A DNA stretch of 64,000 nucleotides from Pseudaminobacter soli (ex Li et al. 2025) (lineage in GTDB: Bacteria > Pseudomonadota > Alphaproteobacteria > Rhizobiales > Rhizobiaceae), in assembly GCF_029892515.1 (NCBI RefSeq), contig NZ_JARXVF010000001.1, forward strand, positions 1,798,001-1,862,000, in the 5' to 3' direction. Position numbers and translations under genes: made by a program. The notes below the pieces were generated by a model. That model had not been told where the DNA came from. It was given only the letters and a program-made list of their open reading frames with translations, and ran no database searches. Positions 9,209-19,429 of the stretch are shown one piece after another. How positions within the stretch are numbered: the stretch's first letter is position 1; each line of letters starts with the position of its first letter.

Positions 9209-10384
9209 ATGACTGTACTGCCGAAGCCGGACTTGCGTCCGGCCAATCCCAATTTCTCGTCCGGCCCCTGCGCAAAGCGCCCCGGCTGGTCCCTCCAAGC
9301 TCTCGCAGACGCAGCCCTCGGACGCTCCCACCGTGCCAAGATCGGCAAGACCAAGCTCCAGCAGGCGATCGACCTGACCCGAGAAGTCCTGCAGGTTCCG
9401 GCCGACTATCGCATCGGCATCGTGCCTGCGTCCGACACTGGCGCCGTCGAAATGGCGCTCTGGTCGCTGCTCGGCGCACGCGGCGTCGACATGGTCGCCT
9501 GGGAAAGCTTTGGCGCGGGCTGGGTCACCGACGTCGTCAAGCAGCTGAAGCTGCCGGATGTCCGCACCTTCGAAGCCCCCTATGGCGAACTCGTCGACTT
9601 CGCCAAGGTCGATTTTGACCGCGACGTGGTCTTCACCTGGAACGGCACGACCTCCGGCGTGCGCGTGCCGAACGCCGATTTCATCCCGGCCGACCGCCAG
9701 GGCCTGACCATCTGCGACGCGACCTCGGCCGCCTTCGCGCAGAACCTTGATTTCGCCAAGCTCGATGTCGTCACCTTCTCCTGGCAGAAGGTACTGGGCG
9801 GCGAAGGCGCGCATGGCATGCTCATCCTGTCGCCCCGCGCAGTCGAGCGGCTGGAGAGCTACAAGCCGGCCTGGCCGCTGCCGAAAATCTTCCGCCTCAC
9901 CAAGGGCGGCAAGCTGATCGAAGGCATCTTCAAGGGCGAGACCATCAACACGCCGTCCATGCTGGCGGTGGAAGATTATCTCGACGCACTCAATTGGGCG
10001 AAGTCGATCGGTGGCCTCGAAGCCCTGACCGACCGTGCCGACCGCAATTTTGCGGTGCTTGACGTCTTCGTCGCAAAAACGCCCTGGCTTGCCAATCTGG
10101 CGACCGATCCGGCGACGCGCTCGAACACCTCGGTCTGCCTCACCATCGTCGATCCGGAAGTGACCGCGCTCGACGCCGAGGCACAGGCCGCCTTTGCCAA
10201 GGGCATCGTCTCGGCGCTGGACAGGGAAGGCGTCGCCTATGACATCGGTGCCTATCGCGACGCGCCGTCGGGCCTGCGCATCTGGGCCGGCGCGACCGTC
10301 GAGGCATCCGACCTCGAGGCGCTGACGCGCTGGCTCGAATGGGCGTTCCAGAACCAGAAGGCCGCGCTGAAAAAGGCGGCCTGA
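9209..10384 (+). CDS. serC: Phosphoserine aminotransferase
   Basis: 391 residues of the class V PLP aminotransferase fold, alphaproteobacterial SerC type (N-terminal [18 protein letters not shown]). It converts 3-phosphohydroxypyruvate and glutamate to phosphoserine, the second step of serine synthesis. The PLP lysine lies in [15 protein letters not shown]. Start ATG 9209 is preceded by AAGGATAGGATCAAC. Followed by serA after 78 bp, so the two form the serine operon, probably governed by the leader upstream. Confidence 0.95.
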   Translation: MTVLPKPDLRPANPNFSSGPCAKRPGWSLQALADAALGRSHRAKIGKTKLQQAIDLTREVLQVPADYRIGIVPASDTGAVEMALWSLLGARGVDMVAWESFGAGWVTDVVKQLKLPDVRTFEAPYGELVDFAKVDFDRDVVFTWNGTTSGVRVPNADFIPADRQGLTICDATSAAFAQNLDFAKLDVVTFSWQKVLGGEGAHGMLILSPRAVERLESYKPAWPLPKIFRLTKGGKLIEGIFKGETINTPSMLAVEDYLDALNWAKSIGGLEALTDRADRNFAVLDVFVAKTPWLANLATDPATRSNTSVCLTIVDPEVTALDAEAQAAFAKGIVSALDREGVAYDIGAYRDAPSGLRIWAGATVEASDLEALTRWLEWAFQNQKAALKKAA

Positions 10385-10462
10385 GTTCAAGGTATCAAGG
10401 CGACCGGGTTGGGACGGTCGCCTGCTTCCCCCAAGTCTGAATTTCACCTGATGGAGGCCTTT

Positions 10463-12064
10463 ATGGCACCTCGCGTACTCGTATCCGACAAACTCTCCCC
10501 CACCGCCGTGCAGATCTTCAAGGACCGCGGCGTCGAAGTCGACTATCTGCCCGATGTCGGCAAGGACAAGGAAAAGCTGCTCGAAATCATCGGCCAGTAT
10601 GATGGTCTCGCCATCCGCTCGGCCACCAAGGCCACCGAGAAGCTGATCGCCGCCGCGACCAACCTCAAGGTCATCGGCCGCGCCGGTATCGGCGTCGACA
10701 ATGTCGACATCCCCGCCGCCAGCCGCCGCGGTATCATCGTGATGAACACGCCTTTCGGCAATTCCATCACCACCGCCGAGCACGCAATTGCGCTGATGTT
10801 CGCGCTAGCCCGCCAGATTCCGGAGGCGAACACCTCCACCCAGGCCGGCAAGTGGGAGAAGAACCGCTTCATGGGTGTCGAGATCACCGGCAAGACGCTG
10901 GGCGTGATCGGCTGCGGCAACATCGGTTCCATCGTGGCCGCGCGCGGCGTCGGCCTGAAGATGCATGTCATCGCCTTCGACCCGTTCCTGTCGGAAGACC
11001 GCGCTTCGGAACTCGGCGTCGAGAAGGTCGACCTCGACACGCTGCTGGCGCGCGCCGACTTCATCACGCTGCACACGCCGCTGACCGACAAGACGCGCAA
11101 CATCATCAATGCCGATGCGATCGCCAAGATGAAGAACGGCGTGCGCATCATCAACTGCGCTCGCGGCGGCCTGATCGTCGAGGCCGACCTCATCGCCGCA
11201 CTGAAGAGCGGCAAGGTGGCCGGCGCCGGCATCGACGTGTTCGAGGTCGAACCGGCGAACGAGAACGCGCTGTTCGGCATGGAAAATGTCGTCACCACGC
11301 CGCATCTGGGTGCCTCCACCACGGAAGCGCAGGAGAACGTGGCGCTGCAGATCGCCGAGCAGATGGCGGACTACCTCATCAAGGGCGCGGTCTCCAACGC
11401 CATCAACATGCCCTCGATCACCGCCGAGGAAGCGCCGCGGCTAAAACCGTTCGTCAAGCTCGCCGAAGTGCTCGGCGCCTTCGTCGGCCAGGTCACCGAA
11501 GAGCCGATCAAGGAAGTCGAGATCCTGTTCGACGGCTCGACCGCCGGCATGAACACCAAGGCGCTGATCAGCGCAGCACTTGCCGGCCTGATCCGCCCGC
11601 AGGTGGCTGACGTGAACATGGTGTCGGCGCCGATCATGGTGAAGGAGCGCGGCATCATCGTTGCCGAGGTCAAGCGCGACAAGTCGGGCGTGTTCGACGG
11701 CTATATCAAGCTGACGGTCAAGTCCGAGAAGCAGACCCGCTCGATTGCCGGCACCTGCTTCTCCGACCACAAGCCGCGCTTCATCCAGATCAAGGGCATC
11801 AATCTCGACGCCGAGGTGGGCCAGCACATGCTCTACACCACCAATGCCGACGCGCCGGGCATCATCGGCCTGCTGGGCACGGTCTGCGGCGAGAACGGCG
11901 TCAACATCGCCAACTTCTCGCTCGGCCGCGACCGGCCGGGCGGCGACGCGATCGCGCTGCTCTATCTCGATGCGCCGTTCCCCGAGGACGTCCTGGCCAA
12001 GGTGCGCGCGCACCAGTCGATCGACTCGGCCAAGCCGCTGCATTTCGACGTAAACAGCATCTGA
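10463..12064 (+). CDS. serA: D-3-phosphoglycerate dehydrogenase
   Basis: 533 residues, the long form. It oxidises 3-phosphoglycerate with NAD+, the committed step of serine synthesis. Domains in order: substrate/NAD domain with GVIGCGNIGSIVA, catalytic segment with the PHLGAST region, the intervening allosteric substrate-binding-like domain (about 320-450), and a C-terminal ACT domain (about 455-533) starting at HMLYTTNADAPG. ACT is the usual serine-feedback site. ATG 10463 sits 5 nt after GGAGG; an ATG at 10451 overlaps that site and is rejected. Confidence 0.96.
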   Translation: MAPRVLVSDKLSPTAVQIFKDRGVEVDYLPDVGKDKEKLLEIIGQYDGLAIRSATKATEKLIAAATNLKVIGRAGIGVDNVDIPAASRRGIIVMNTPFGNSITTAEHAIALMFALARQIPEANTSTQAGKWEKNRFMGVEITGKTLGVIGCGNIGSIVAARGVGLKMHVIAFDPFLSEDRASELGVEKVDLDTLLARADFITLHTPLTDKTRNIINADAIAKMKNGVRIINCARGGLIVEADLIAALKSGKVAGAGIDVFEVEPANENALFGMENVVTTPHLGASTTEAQENVALQIAEQMADYLIKGAVSNAINMPSITAEEAPRLKPFVKLAEVLGAFVGQVTEEPIKEVEILFDGSTAGMNTKALISAALAGLIRPQVADVNMVSAPIMVKERGIIVAEVKRDKSGVFDGYIKLTVKSEKQTRSIAGTCFSDHKPRFIQIKGINLDAEVGQHMLYTTNADAPGIIGLLGTVCGENGVNIANFSLGRDRPGGDAIALLYLDAPFPEDVLAKVRAHQSIDSAKPLHFDVNSI

Positions 12065-12089
12065 GACTGATAGATCAGGCTCATTTTGA

Positions 12090-12119
12090 GAAGGCGCCGG
12101 GCAACCGGCGCCTTCTTGT
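12090..12119 (+). terminator. Intrinsic terminator of serC-serA
   Basis: 11-bp stem GAAGGCGCCGG / CCGGCGCCTTC, loop GCAA, then TTGTTT; 26 bp after serA. Confidence 0.88.
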
Positions 12120-12350
12120 TTGCATATCTATGCGATACTGTGGCTGGCAAAGGCCTTCCAGCAGGAGGGTCGCAGGCGCTTCGGTGCGCGGCTCAGGACA
12201 GCCGTCGGCCGAGCAACGGGGGTTGCGGCGCGGCGAAAATGTCGTGCCCTTGGCCCCAAAGAATGGTCGCGTTTCGGGAATCTTGCCGTTATAGAGGCCT
12301 GTCGTCCTATAGGTTTGCGCCGCCTTGCGCGGCATGGAAGGGAAGAAATC

Positions 12351-13649
<1,299 letters not shown>

Positions 13650-13713
13650 TTCTTGCGCCTTCCCACGGCCGGCCTAAGGCCGGCCGGGAGAGAAACCACA
13701 GGTCGACAAAAGC

Positions 13714-15402
13714 ATGGCAGATTTCGTTGCGGTTTTGAAAAAGGCGCTGGACGGGCTTAGCGAGGCAACGCCTCCGCTACGCCAGAAAGTGTACGACAAG
13801 GCCCGTGCGACCATCGAGGCTAAACTGGCGGCGATCAACCCGCCGCCGCCGCAGGCTGTCGCCGATCGCCAGCGGAAGTCGCTCGAAGACGCTATCGCGT
13901 CGCTCGAAAAGGAATATGCCGACAAGGAACGTCCGAAGGCGAGCGTCGACCCGCTGCAGGAGCTGGAGGACGTCTTTGCCTCCATCGAACGCCAGAAGAG
14001 CGCGCCGCCCAAGCCTGTAGCGCCCGCGGCGCGTCCCGAGCCTGTCGCCAAGCCTGCTCCCGCACCCGCCCCGGCACCAGCGCCGGCGTCGAAATCTGAC
14101 TTCGCGTCGTGGCTCGACACGGCTCCCAAGACCATGCCGACGGCCACGGCAAGCGCCCCGGCAAAGCCTGAAGCTGCTGCTTACAAGCCGGCGACCCCGG
14201 CTGCCGCACCGGCACCCAAGCCTGCAGATCAGCCCCGGGCGAATGACAGGCCCAAGACCGATCCGGCAGCCGAAGTGGATAACTGGAATCCGGCGCCTGC
14301 CGCGCGCAAGCCGCAGCCGGCAATCGAACCGGTCAAGGACGATTTCTTCGACGCCGCCAACGACCACGATGATGACGAGGACAGCGCAGCGCCGCAGGAA
14401 TTCCATGAACCGCGCCAGGGCAAGCGTAGCTATGGCGGCCTGATCGCGGCCGCGATCGCCCTCGTAGTGGTCGCAGGCGGCGGCTATGGCGTGTGGGCAA
14501 GCAAGGGCGCCCTTGCCAATCTGTTCAGCGGCTCCGGCAAGCATGCCGAAGCGCCTGCTGCTTCCGACGCCACACCCGAGACGAAGACTGCAGCTGCCCC
14601 GGCCACGCCTGAGCACGCCCAGCAGCCGGCAGCGTCGACACCGGCGGGCGAGCCGAAGCTCACCCAGCGGCTGAACACTGACGGCACCGAGGTCGATCCC
14701 GGTCCGGCCAGCGGCGGCGCCTCGATCGGCGAAGGCACTTCCGTCGCAGCAGCAACGCAGCCGCCGGTGACCCAAACGGGTGCAGCCGCGTCGGGCGGCC
14801 AGACGCCGCCGGCTCAGACAGGTGCGCCTGCCGCGCAGCCTGCGGTCGCCGTCGGCCAGCGCGCCATCTTCTATGAGGAGCGCACCAACGTGGCGCAGGG
14901 CTCGGCCGAGCCAGGCAGCATCGTCTGGTCGGTGGTGAAGGAATCCCCCGGCGGCGACCTGCCGCCCGAGCCGGCCATCCGCGCCGAGGCGGTTATTCCC
15001 GGGAAGGACCTGCAGCTGCGCATGACCATTCGCCGCAACGCAGACCAGACCCTGCCGGCCAGCCATATCGTCGAGGTGATCTTCCTGACGCCGCAAGGTT
15101 TTGAGGGCGGCGGCATCGAAAACGTGCTTCGCGTATCGATGAAGGGATCGGAGCAGGAAGCCGGCAACCCGCTGATCGGCATTCCGGCCAAGATCGCCGA
15201 CGGCTTCTTCCTGATCGCGCTCAACGACGGCAAGCCGGAGATGGAAGCCAATCTGGGCCTGCTGCGCAGCCAGAGCTGGATCGACGTGCCGATCATCTAC
15301 AAGTCCGGCCGTCGCGCCCTCTTCACCATGGAAAAGGGCATTCCCGGCCAGAAGGTGTTCGACGAGGCGATCAAGGCCTGGCAGGCCGCCGGCAACGGCT
15401 GA
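13714..15402 (+). CDS. Membrane-anchored Pro/Ala-rich protein of unknown function
   Basis: 562 residues, not assigned to a named family. Residues 1-95 are charged and predicted helical (LEDAIASLEKEYADKERP). Residues 96-205 are a Pro/Ala linker. An acidic patch (HDDDEDSA) comes at 218-224, and one transmembrane helix lies at about 241-262 after a basic QGKRSY. A second Pro/Ala/Thr linker runs to about 380, followed by a compact C-terminal domain (381-562) with mixed strand/helix pattern (AIFYEERT, GSIVWSV, RMTIRRN, HIVEVIFLTP, SWIDVPIIY). The charge pattern predicts a cytoplasmic N-terminus and periplasmic C-domain. Similar proteins lie next to purA in related rhizobia as hypotheticals. Own terminator downstream. 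Confidence 0.8.
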   Translation: MADFVAVLKKALDGLSEATPPLRQKVYDKARATIEAKLAAINPPPPQAVADRQRKSLEDAIASLEKEYADKERPKASVDPLQELEDVFASIERQKSAPPKPVAPAARPEPVAKPAPAPAPAPAPASKSDFASWLDTAPKTMPTATASAPAKPEAAAYKPATPAAAPAPKPADQPRANDRPKTDPAAEVDNWNPAPAARKPQPAIEPVKDDFFDAANDHDDDEDSAAPQEFHEPRQGKRSYGGLIAAAIALVVVAGGGYGVWASKGALANLFSGSGKHAEAPAASDATPETKTAAAPATPEHAQQPAASTPAGEPKLTQRLNTDGTEVDPGPASGGASIGEGTSVAAATQPPVTQTGAAASGGQTPPAQTGAPAAQPAVAVGQRAIFYEERTNVAQGSAEPGSIVWSVVKESPGGDLPPEPAIRAEAVIPGKDLQLRMTIRRNADQTLPASHIVEVIFLTPQGFEGGGIENVLRVSMKGSEQEAGNPLIGIPAKIADGFFLIALNDGKPEMEANLGLLRSQSWIDVPIIYKSGRRALFTMEKGIPGQKVFDEAIKAWQAAGNG

Positions 15403-15423
15403 GGCTGATACATGAATTGAAAG

Positions 15424-15448
15424 CGGCCCCGAAAGGGGCCGTTTTTTT
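15424..15448 (+). terminator. Intrinsic terminator
   Basis: CGGCCCC-GAAA-GGGGCCG followed by seven T. GNRA tetraloop; a textbook terminator 21 bp after the preceding stop. Confidence 0.95.
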
Positions 15449-15510
15449 GTCTGGGATCAGTTCGGCGGTGCTCCGGTTGGGCCTGCGCCAACGAGTTGGC
15501 ACCGCCTCCC

Positions 15511-15598
15511 GGCCCTCCGCTAGGGCTCCGGGCGTTCGTCGCTTCAATCGACAAATCGTTGTCGATTGATCGGCCTACGGCCGACCGCTCCTCACCCC
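15511..15598 (-). repeat. 3'-end palindromic element, copy 1 (downstream of uup)
   Basis: Read on the minus strand, it begins GGGGTGAGGAGCGG, where TGA is the uup stop. Next is hairpin TCGGCC-GTA-GGCCGA, then a 10-bp hairpin TCAATCGACA / TGTCGATTGA with loop ACGATT, then CGACGAACGCCCG, then AGCCCTAGCGGAGGGC. Copy 2 lies after phaR (36425-36510): the single-stranded blocks and loop are conserved, and both stems differ but still pair. Confidence 0.8.
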
Positions 15599-17406
15599 TC
15601 CAGCTCCTCGCGCAGCATTTCGAGCTCCAGCCATTCCTCTTCCATGGCGGCAAGCGAGGCGCGCTCCTTGTCGAGGGCGGCAATCGTCTGCTGGAAGCCC
15701 TTGGGGTCACGCTCGTAATACCCGGGGTCAGCGATGCGGTTTTCGAGATCGGCGATGGAGGTAGACACCGCCGCCATCTTGGTGGGCAGGTTCTCCAGCG
15801 CGAATTTCTGCTTGAAGGACAGTTTTTTGGCAGGCCCCTTCGGGGCCGTCGATGCGGCTTCGGCACGCGGCGTCTCCGCCGCCTGCTTCTGCGCATTGCG
15901 GCGATCGTTCAGATGGGTGCCGCCGCGCTGGGCCAGCATGTCGGCATAGCCGCCGGCATATTCCAGCCAGCGCCCGTCCCCTTCCGGCGCAATCACGCTG
16001 GTGACGGTGCGGTCGAGGAAGTCGCGGTCGTGGCTGACGAGGATGACCGTGCCGGCAAAGCCCGCCACCAGCTCCTGCAGCAGTTCCAGCGTTTCCATGT
16101 CGAGATCGTTGGTCGGCTCGTCGAGCACCAGAAGGTTCGCCGGCCGCGCCAGCACACGTGCGAGAAGCAGCCGCGCCCGCTCTCCGCCCGAAAGCTCGCG
16201 CACCGGCGTGCGCGCCTGCTCGGGCTTGAACAAAAAATCCTTCATGTAGGAGACGACGTGGCGCTGCTCGCCATTGATGACGAGGTTTTCGCCGCGCCCA
16301 TCGGTCAGGTAGTGCGCCAGCGTTTCCTGCGGGTCGACAGACTCGCGCTTCTGGTCGAGCGTAGCGATCTCCAGATTGGTGCCAAGCCGAACGCTGCCCG
16401 TATCAGGCGCAAGCTCGCCGGTCAGCATCTTCAGCAGCGTCGTCTTGCCGGCGCCGTTCGGCCCCACCAGGCCGATGCGATCACCGCGCTGGATGCGCGT
16501 GGAAAAATCCTTCACGACCGTCAGGTCGCCGAAGCTTTTCGTGATGTTCTTGGCCTCGATCACCAGCTTGCCGGATTCGGCCGCGTCGGCGGCCACCATC
16601 GTGGCCGTGCCCTCGGCGCCGCGATGGCTGCGGTGGCGCTGGCGCATGTCCTGCAGCTCGCCCAGCCGGCGCATGTTGCGCTTGCGCCGCGCGGTGACGC
16701 CATAGCGCAGCCAATGCTCCTCGCGCGCGATCTGGCGGCCGAGCTTGTGCTGATCGCGCTCTTCCTCTTCCAGCACCGCGTCGCGCCATTCCTCGAAATG
16801 CGCAAAACCCCTTTCAAGCCGCCGCGTCTGGCCACGGTCTAGCCAGACGGTAGCCTTCGAGACGCGCTCGAGGAAGCGGCGGTCGTGCGAAATCAGGATC
16901 AGTGCCGAGGAGGAGCGAACGAGTTCGTCTTCCAGCCACTCGATGGTCTTGAGGTCGAGATGGTTCGTCGGCTCATCGAGGAGCAGGATATCGGGCTCCG
17001 GCGCCATGACCCGCGCGAGTGCTGCGCGCCTCGCCTCGCCGCCGGACAGGTCATCGGGGCGCTCGTCACCGGTAAGGCCGAGATGCTCAAGGAGATAGGT
17101 CGCGCGATAGGGGTCATCTGCTGGCCCGAGGCCTGCCTCGACATAGGCGCGCACATTGGCATAGCCGTCCATGTCGGGCATCTGCGGCAGGTAGCGAATG
17201 GTCGCCGTGGGCTGGCGGAACACCTCGCCGTCCTGCGGCTCGACCATGCCGGCGGCGATCTTGAGCAAGGTCGACTTGCCCGAGCCGTTGCGGCCGACCA
17301 GCGCGATGCGGTCGCCGGCGGAGGCCGCCAGCGCGGCTCCGTCGAGCAGCGGCGTGCCGCCAAAAGTCAGCTTGATGCCGTCGAGATTTAGAAGCGGTGG
17401 CGCCAT
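15592..17406 (-). CDS. uup: ABC-F family ATPase, Uup type
   Basis: 604 residues with two ABC ATPase domains and no membrane segments. First domain has Walker A GRNGSGKST and signature LSGGEARR; second has GPNGAGKTT and LSGGERAR. The inter-domain linker is helical and Arg-rich. The C-terminal 80 residues form a coiled coil (SFKQKFALENLP..) typical of Uup, a ribosome/DNA-structure-associated ABC-F protein. I chose ATG 17406, which is 7 nt after the thiN stop and gives APPLLNLDGIKLTFGG; a TTG-start extension would overlap thiN. It is co-oriented and probably co-transcribed with thiN. The stop codon lies inside a repeated 3' element. Confidence 0.9.
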   Translation of the reverse strand: MAPPLLNLDGIKLTFGGTPLLDGAALAASAGDRIALVGRNGSGKSTLLKIAAGMVEPQDGEVFRQPTATIRYLPQMPDMDGYANVRAYVEAGLGPADDPYRATYLLEHLGLTGDERPDDLSGGEARRAALARVMAPEPDILLLDEPTNHLDLKTIEWLEDELVRSSSALILISHDRRFLERVSKATVWLDRGQTRRLERGFAHFEEWRDAVLEEEERDQHKLGRQIAREEHWLRYGVTARRKRNMRRLGELQDMRQRHRSHRGAEGTATMVAADAAESGKLVIEAKNITKSFGDLTVVKDFSTRIQRGDRIGLVGPNGAGKTTLLKMLTGELAPDTGSVRLGTNLEIATLDQKRESVDPQETLAHYLTDGRGENLVINGEQRHVVSYMKDFLFKPEQARTPVRELSGGERARLLLARVLARPANLLVLDEPTNDLDMETLELLQELVAGFAGTVILVSHDRDFLDRTVTSVIAPEGDGRWLEYAGGYADMLAQRGGTHLNDRRNAQKQAAETPRAEAASTAPKGPAKKLSFKQKFALENLPTKMAAVSTSIADLENRIADPGYYERDPKGFQQTIAALDKERASLAAMEEEWLELEMLREELEG

Positions 17407-17413
17407 GTCGTCT

Positions 17414-18058
17414 TCAATGCTGAGAAAGTGGATCGGGATGGGCAACGAGGATCGCGCGGCCGCGCTCGAGCGAGATGCGCAAGGCGCCCCGTACCTCGTT
17501 GGAAAGGGTGAGAGAGGAGCCGAACGGCACCTCGACCCGGTCGAGCGGCCATTTGGCGCCCTCTTCGGTGAGGCCCGAAAGTTCGGAGAAGCCGAGCACG
17601 GAAAACAGCGTTCCGTCGGCGTAGTCGAAATCCGTCGTGCCCGGCAGCAGCGGGTGCCCTTCCTGCGTGCCGCTGGTCAAAAGCGTCGGCGTGCCGGCCT
17701 CGGCCAGCTTGAGCGCCAGCGCCAGATGCAGGAAGGCATGGTCGCCGCGCGAGCCGCCGAAAGCGCCGGCGAGCACAAGCGAAGTCGCGCCGCGTTCGAG
17801 CGCCACGGCTATCGCAAGCTCTCCGTCGGTCTTGTCCTTATCGGCCGGGAAGGTCAGCCTTTCGACGCTCTCAAAGCGCTTCGAAAGCTCTTCGTCGGCT
17901 GAATCGAAATCGCCGACCCAGAGCTCCGGCGTCACGCCCAGCGTCTCGGCATGGCGGATGCCGGAATCGGCCGCGATCACGCGCGCGCCGGCGATCTGGG
18001 CGTCGAGGCGCGCGGTGCGGACGAGGTCGCCGCCAAGCAGGATGAGAAATCGGCTCAT
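17414..18058 (-). CDS. thiN: Thiamine pyrophosphokinase
   Basis: 214 residues. It transfers pyrophosphate from ATP to thiamine to make TPP in the cytosol. Family marks: LLGGD near the N-terminus, AADSGIRHA, WVGDFDS (metal/ATP loop), PADKDKTDGELAI and GAFGGSRGDHAFLH. The C-terminal thiamine-binding half is complete. It stands divergently from the riboswitch-controlled thiamine transporter thiBPQ, so uptake and phosphorylation genes are paired. Downstream, uup follows after 7 nt. Confidence 0.9.
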   Translation of the reverse strand: MSRFLILLGGDLVRTARLDAQIAGARVIAADSGIRHAETLGVTPELWVGDFDSADEELSKRFESVERLTFPADKDKTDGELAIAVALERGATSLVLAGAFGGSRGDHAFLHLALALKLAEAGTPTLLTSGTQEGHPLLPGTTDFDYADGTLFSVLGFSELSGLTEEGAKWPLDRVEVPFGSSLTLSNEVRGALRISLERGRAILVAHPDPLSQH

Positions 18059-18179
18059 GGTGGCTCGCCTCCTATCACGCCCCGCCCCCCGAACGGAAGG
18101 CGCGCGTTGCGCCTTTGCGTTGAGTTGCGTTCGGCACCCGCTTGCACCCGCGCCCGCTTCGCCCTAGTTTCACAGAGCT

Positions 18180-18287
18180 CTAACGGGGTGCCGGCCGCGA
18201 ATTTCGCGAACCGGCTGAGAGGCAAAGGGGGACACCCGGCCAACCCGCTGAACCTGATCCGGTTTGTACCGGCGGAGGGATTAGATG
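18180..18287 (+). promoter_or_regulatory. TPP riboswitch (THI box)
   Basis: All conserved blocks are present in order: GGGGTGCC (P2 5' side), GGCTGAGAGG (thi core), GACACCC, CCGCTGAACCTGATCCGG, GTACCGGCGGAGGGATTAGA. It binds thiamine pyrophosphate and lowers expression of the downstream thiBPQ operon when TPP is plentiful. Its position, just before thiB and divergent from thiN, fits. Confidence 0.96.
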
Positions 18288-18298
18288 CATCGGTTGCC

Positions 18299-18342
18299 CG
18301 GCGCTTCAATTCCCTTTCAATATTTGAATGAAGGAGGCGCCG
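18299..18342 (+). promoter_or_regulatory. Candidate ribosome-site-sequestering hairpin of the TPP riboswitch
   Basis: CGGCGC (18299-18304) can pair with GCGCCG (18337-18342), closing a stem that covers the AAGGAGG ribosome site and abuts the thiB ATG. Inner TTCAA/TTGAA pairs are also possible. There is no T-tract, so control is more likely translational than by termination (inference). Confidence 0.55.
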
Positions 18343-19344
18343 ATGCGCTCGTTACTTTTCTCGCTTGTCTCGACCCTGGCCGTTGCGGCCGCTTTGCCGG
18401 CGTTCGCCGCCGACAAGCTCACCATCTACACCTATGAAAGCTTCACCTCCGAATGGGGCCCTGGACCGCAGGTGAAGAAGGCCTTCGAGGCCGAATGCGG
18501 CTGCGAGGTCGATTTCGTCTCGGTGGCCGATGGCGTCGCCCTGCTCAACCGCGTCAAGCTCGAAGGCAAGTCGACCAAGGCCGACATCGTGCTCGGCCTA
18601 GACACCAACCTGACGGCCGAAGCCAAGCAATCCGGCCTGTTCGCGCCCTCTGGCGTCGGTCTTGCCGACGTGAAGGTGCCGGGCGGCTGGAGCGACGACA
18701 CGTTCGTGCCCTTCGACTACGGCTATTTCGCCGTCATCTACAACACCGAGACGCTGAAGAACCCGCCGAAAAGCCTGAAGGAGCTGGTGGACGGCGACGC
18801 GAACGAAAAGATCGCCATCCAGGATCCGCGCACCTCGACGCCGGGCCTTGGCCTGCTGCTCTGGGTCAAGTCCGTCTATGGCGACAAGGCGCCGGAGGCC
18901 TGGGCCAAGCTGAAGAACCGCGTGCTGACAGTGACGCCCGGCTGGAGCGAGTCCTACGGCCTGTTCACCAAGGGCGAGGCGCCGATGGTGCTGTCCTACA
19001 CCACCTCGCCCGCCTACCACATGGTCGCGGAGAAGACCGACAAGTACCAGGCCGCGCCCTTCGAGGAAGGCCACTATCTGCAGGTCGAGGTCGCGGGCAT
19101 CACCACCACCGGCGCGGAAAACCCGCTGGCGAAGAAATTCATGGAATTCATGGTCAGCCCAGGCTTCCAGGATACGATCCCCGAGACCAACTGGATGTTC
19201 CCGGCCGGCAAGACCGAAAAGCCGCTCGATCCGGCATTCGACAAACTGGTCAAGCCCACCAAGACGTTGGCCATCAGCGCCGAGGACATCGCCGCCAACC
19301 GCAAGGCCTGGGTGGACGAGTGGCTCGGCGTGATGAGCAAGTGA
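18343..19344 (+). CDS. thiB: Thiamine ABC transporter, periplasmic binding protein
   Basis: 333 residues. Signal peptide [22 protein letters not shown], then [18 protein letters not shown], the start of mature ThiB/TbpA. Later blocks such as [33 protein letters not shown] and a C-terminal [10 protein letters not shown] are family-typical. It captures thiamine/TPP in the periplasm for ThiPQ. ATG 18343 is 5 nt after AAGGAGG; an ATG at 18328 is upstream of that site and rejected. Confidence 0.95.
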   Translation: MRSLLFSLVSTLAVAAALPAFAADKLTIYTYESFTSEWGPGPQVKKAFEAECGCEVDFVSVADGVALLNRVKLEGKSTKADIVLGLDTNLTAEAKQSGLFAPSGVGLADVKVPGGWSDDTFVPFDYGYFAVIYNTETLKNPPKSLKELVDGDANEKIAIQDPRTSTPGLGLLLWVKSVYGDKAPEAWAKLKNRVLTVTPGWSESYGLFTKGEAPMVLSYTTSPAYHMVAEKTDKYQAAPFEEGHYLQVEVAGITTTGAENPLAKKFMEFMVSPGFQDTIPETNWMFPAGKTEKPLDPAFDKLVKPTKTLAISAEDIAANRKAWVDEWLGVMSK

Positions 19345-19362
19345 GCGGGAGCCGCGGCATAT

Positions 19363-19399
19363 CCTCCCCCCTTGAGGGGGAGGTGTCGCCACAGGCGAC
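19363..19399. repeat. Intergenic double-hairpin repeat between thiB and thiP
   Basis: CCTCCCCC-CTTGA-GGGGGAGG followed directly by GTCGCC-ACA-GGCGAC. This layout resembles dispersed G-rich palindromes seen in Mesorhizobium intergenic regions. A related, inverted C/G-rich stretch (TCCCTCAAGGGGGA, about 19472) falls inside the first codons of thiP. Confidence 0.6.
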
Positions 19400-19429
19400 G
19401 GAGCTGGAGGCAGCGCGGGGCTTGATGCA

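Noticed and set aside
13667-13685. GGCCGGCC-TAA-GGCCGGCC as the purA terminator
   Set aside because: Strong stem but no T-tract; it may only be a stable 3' structure.
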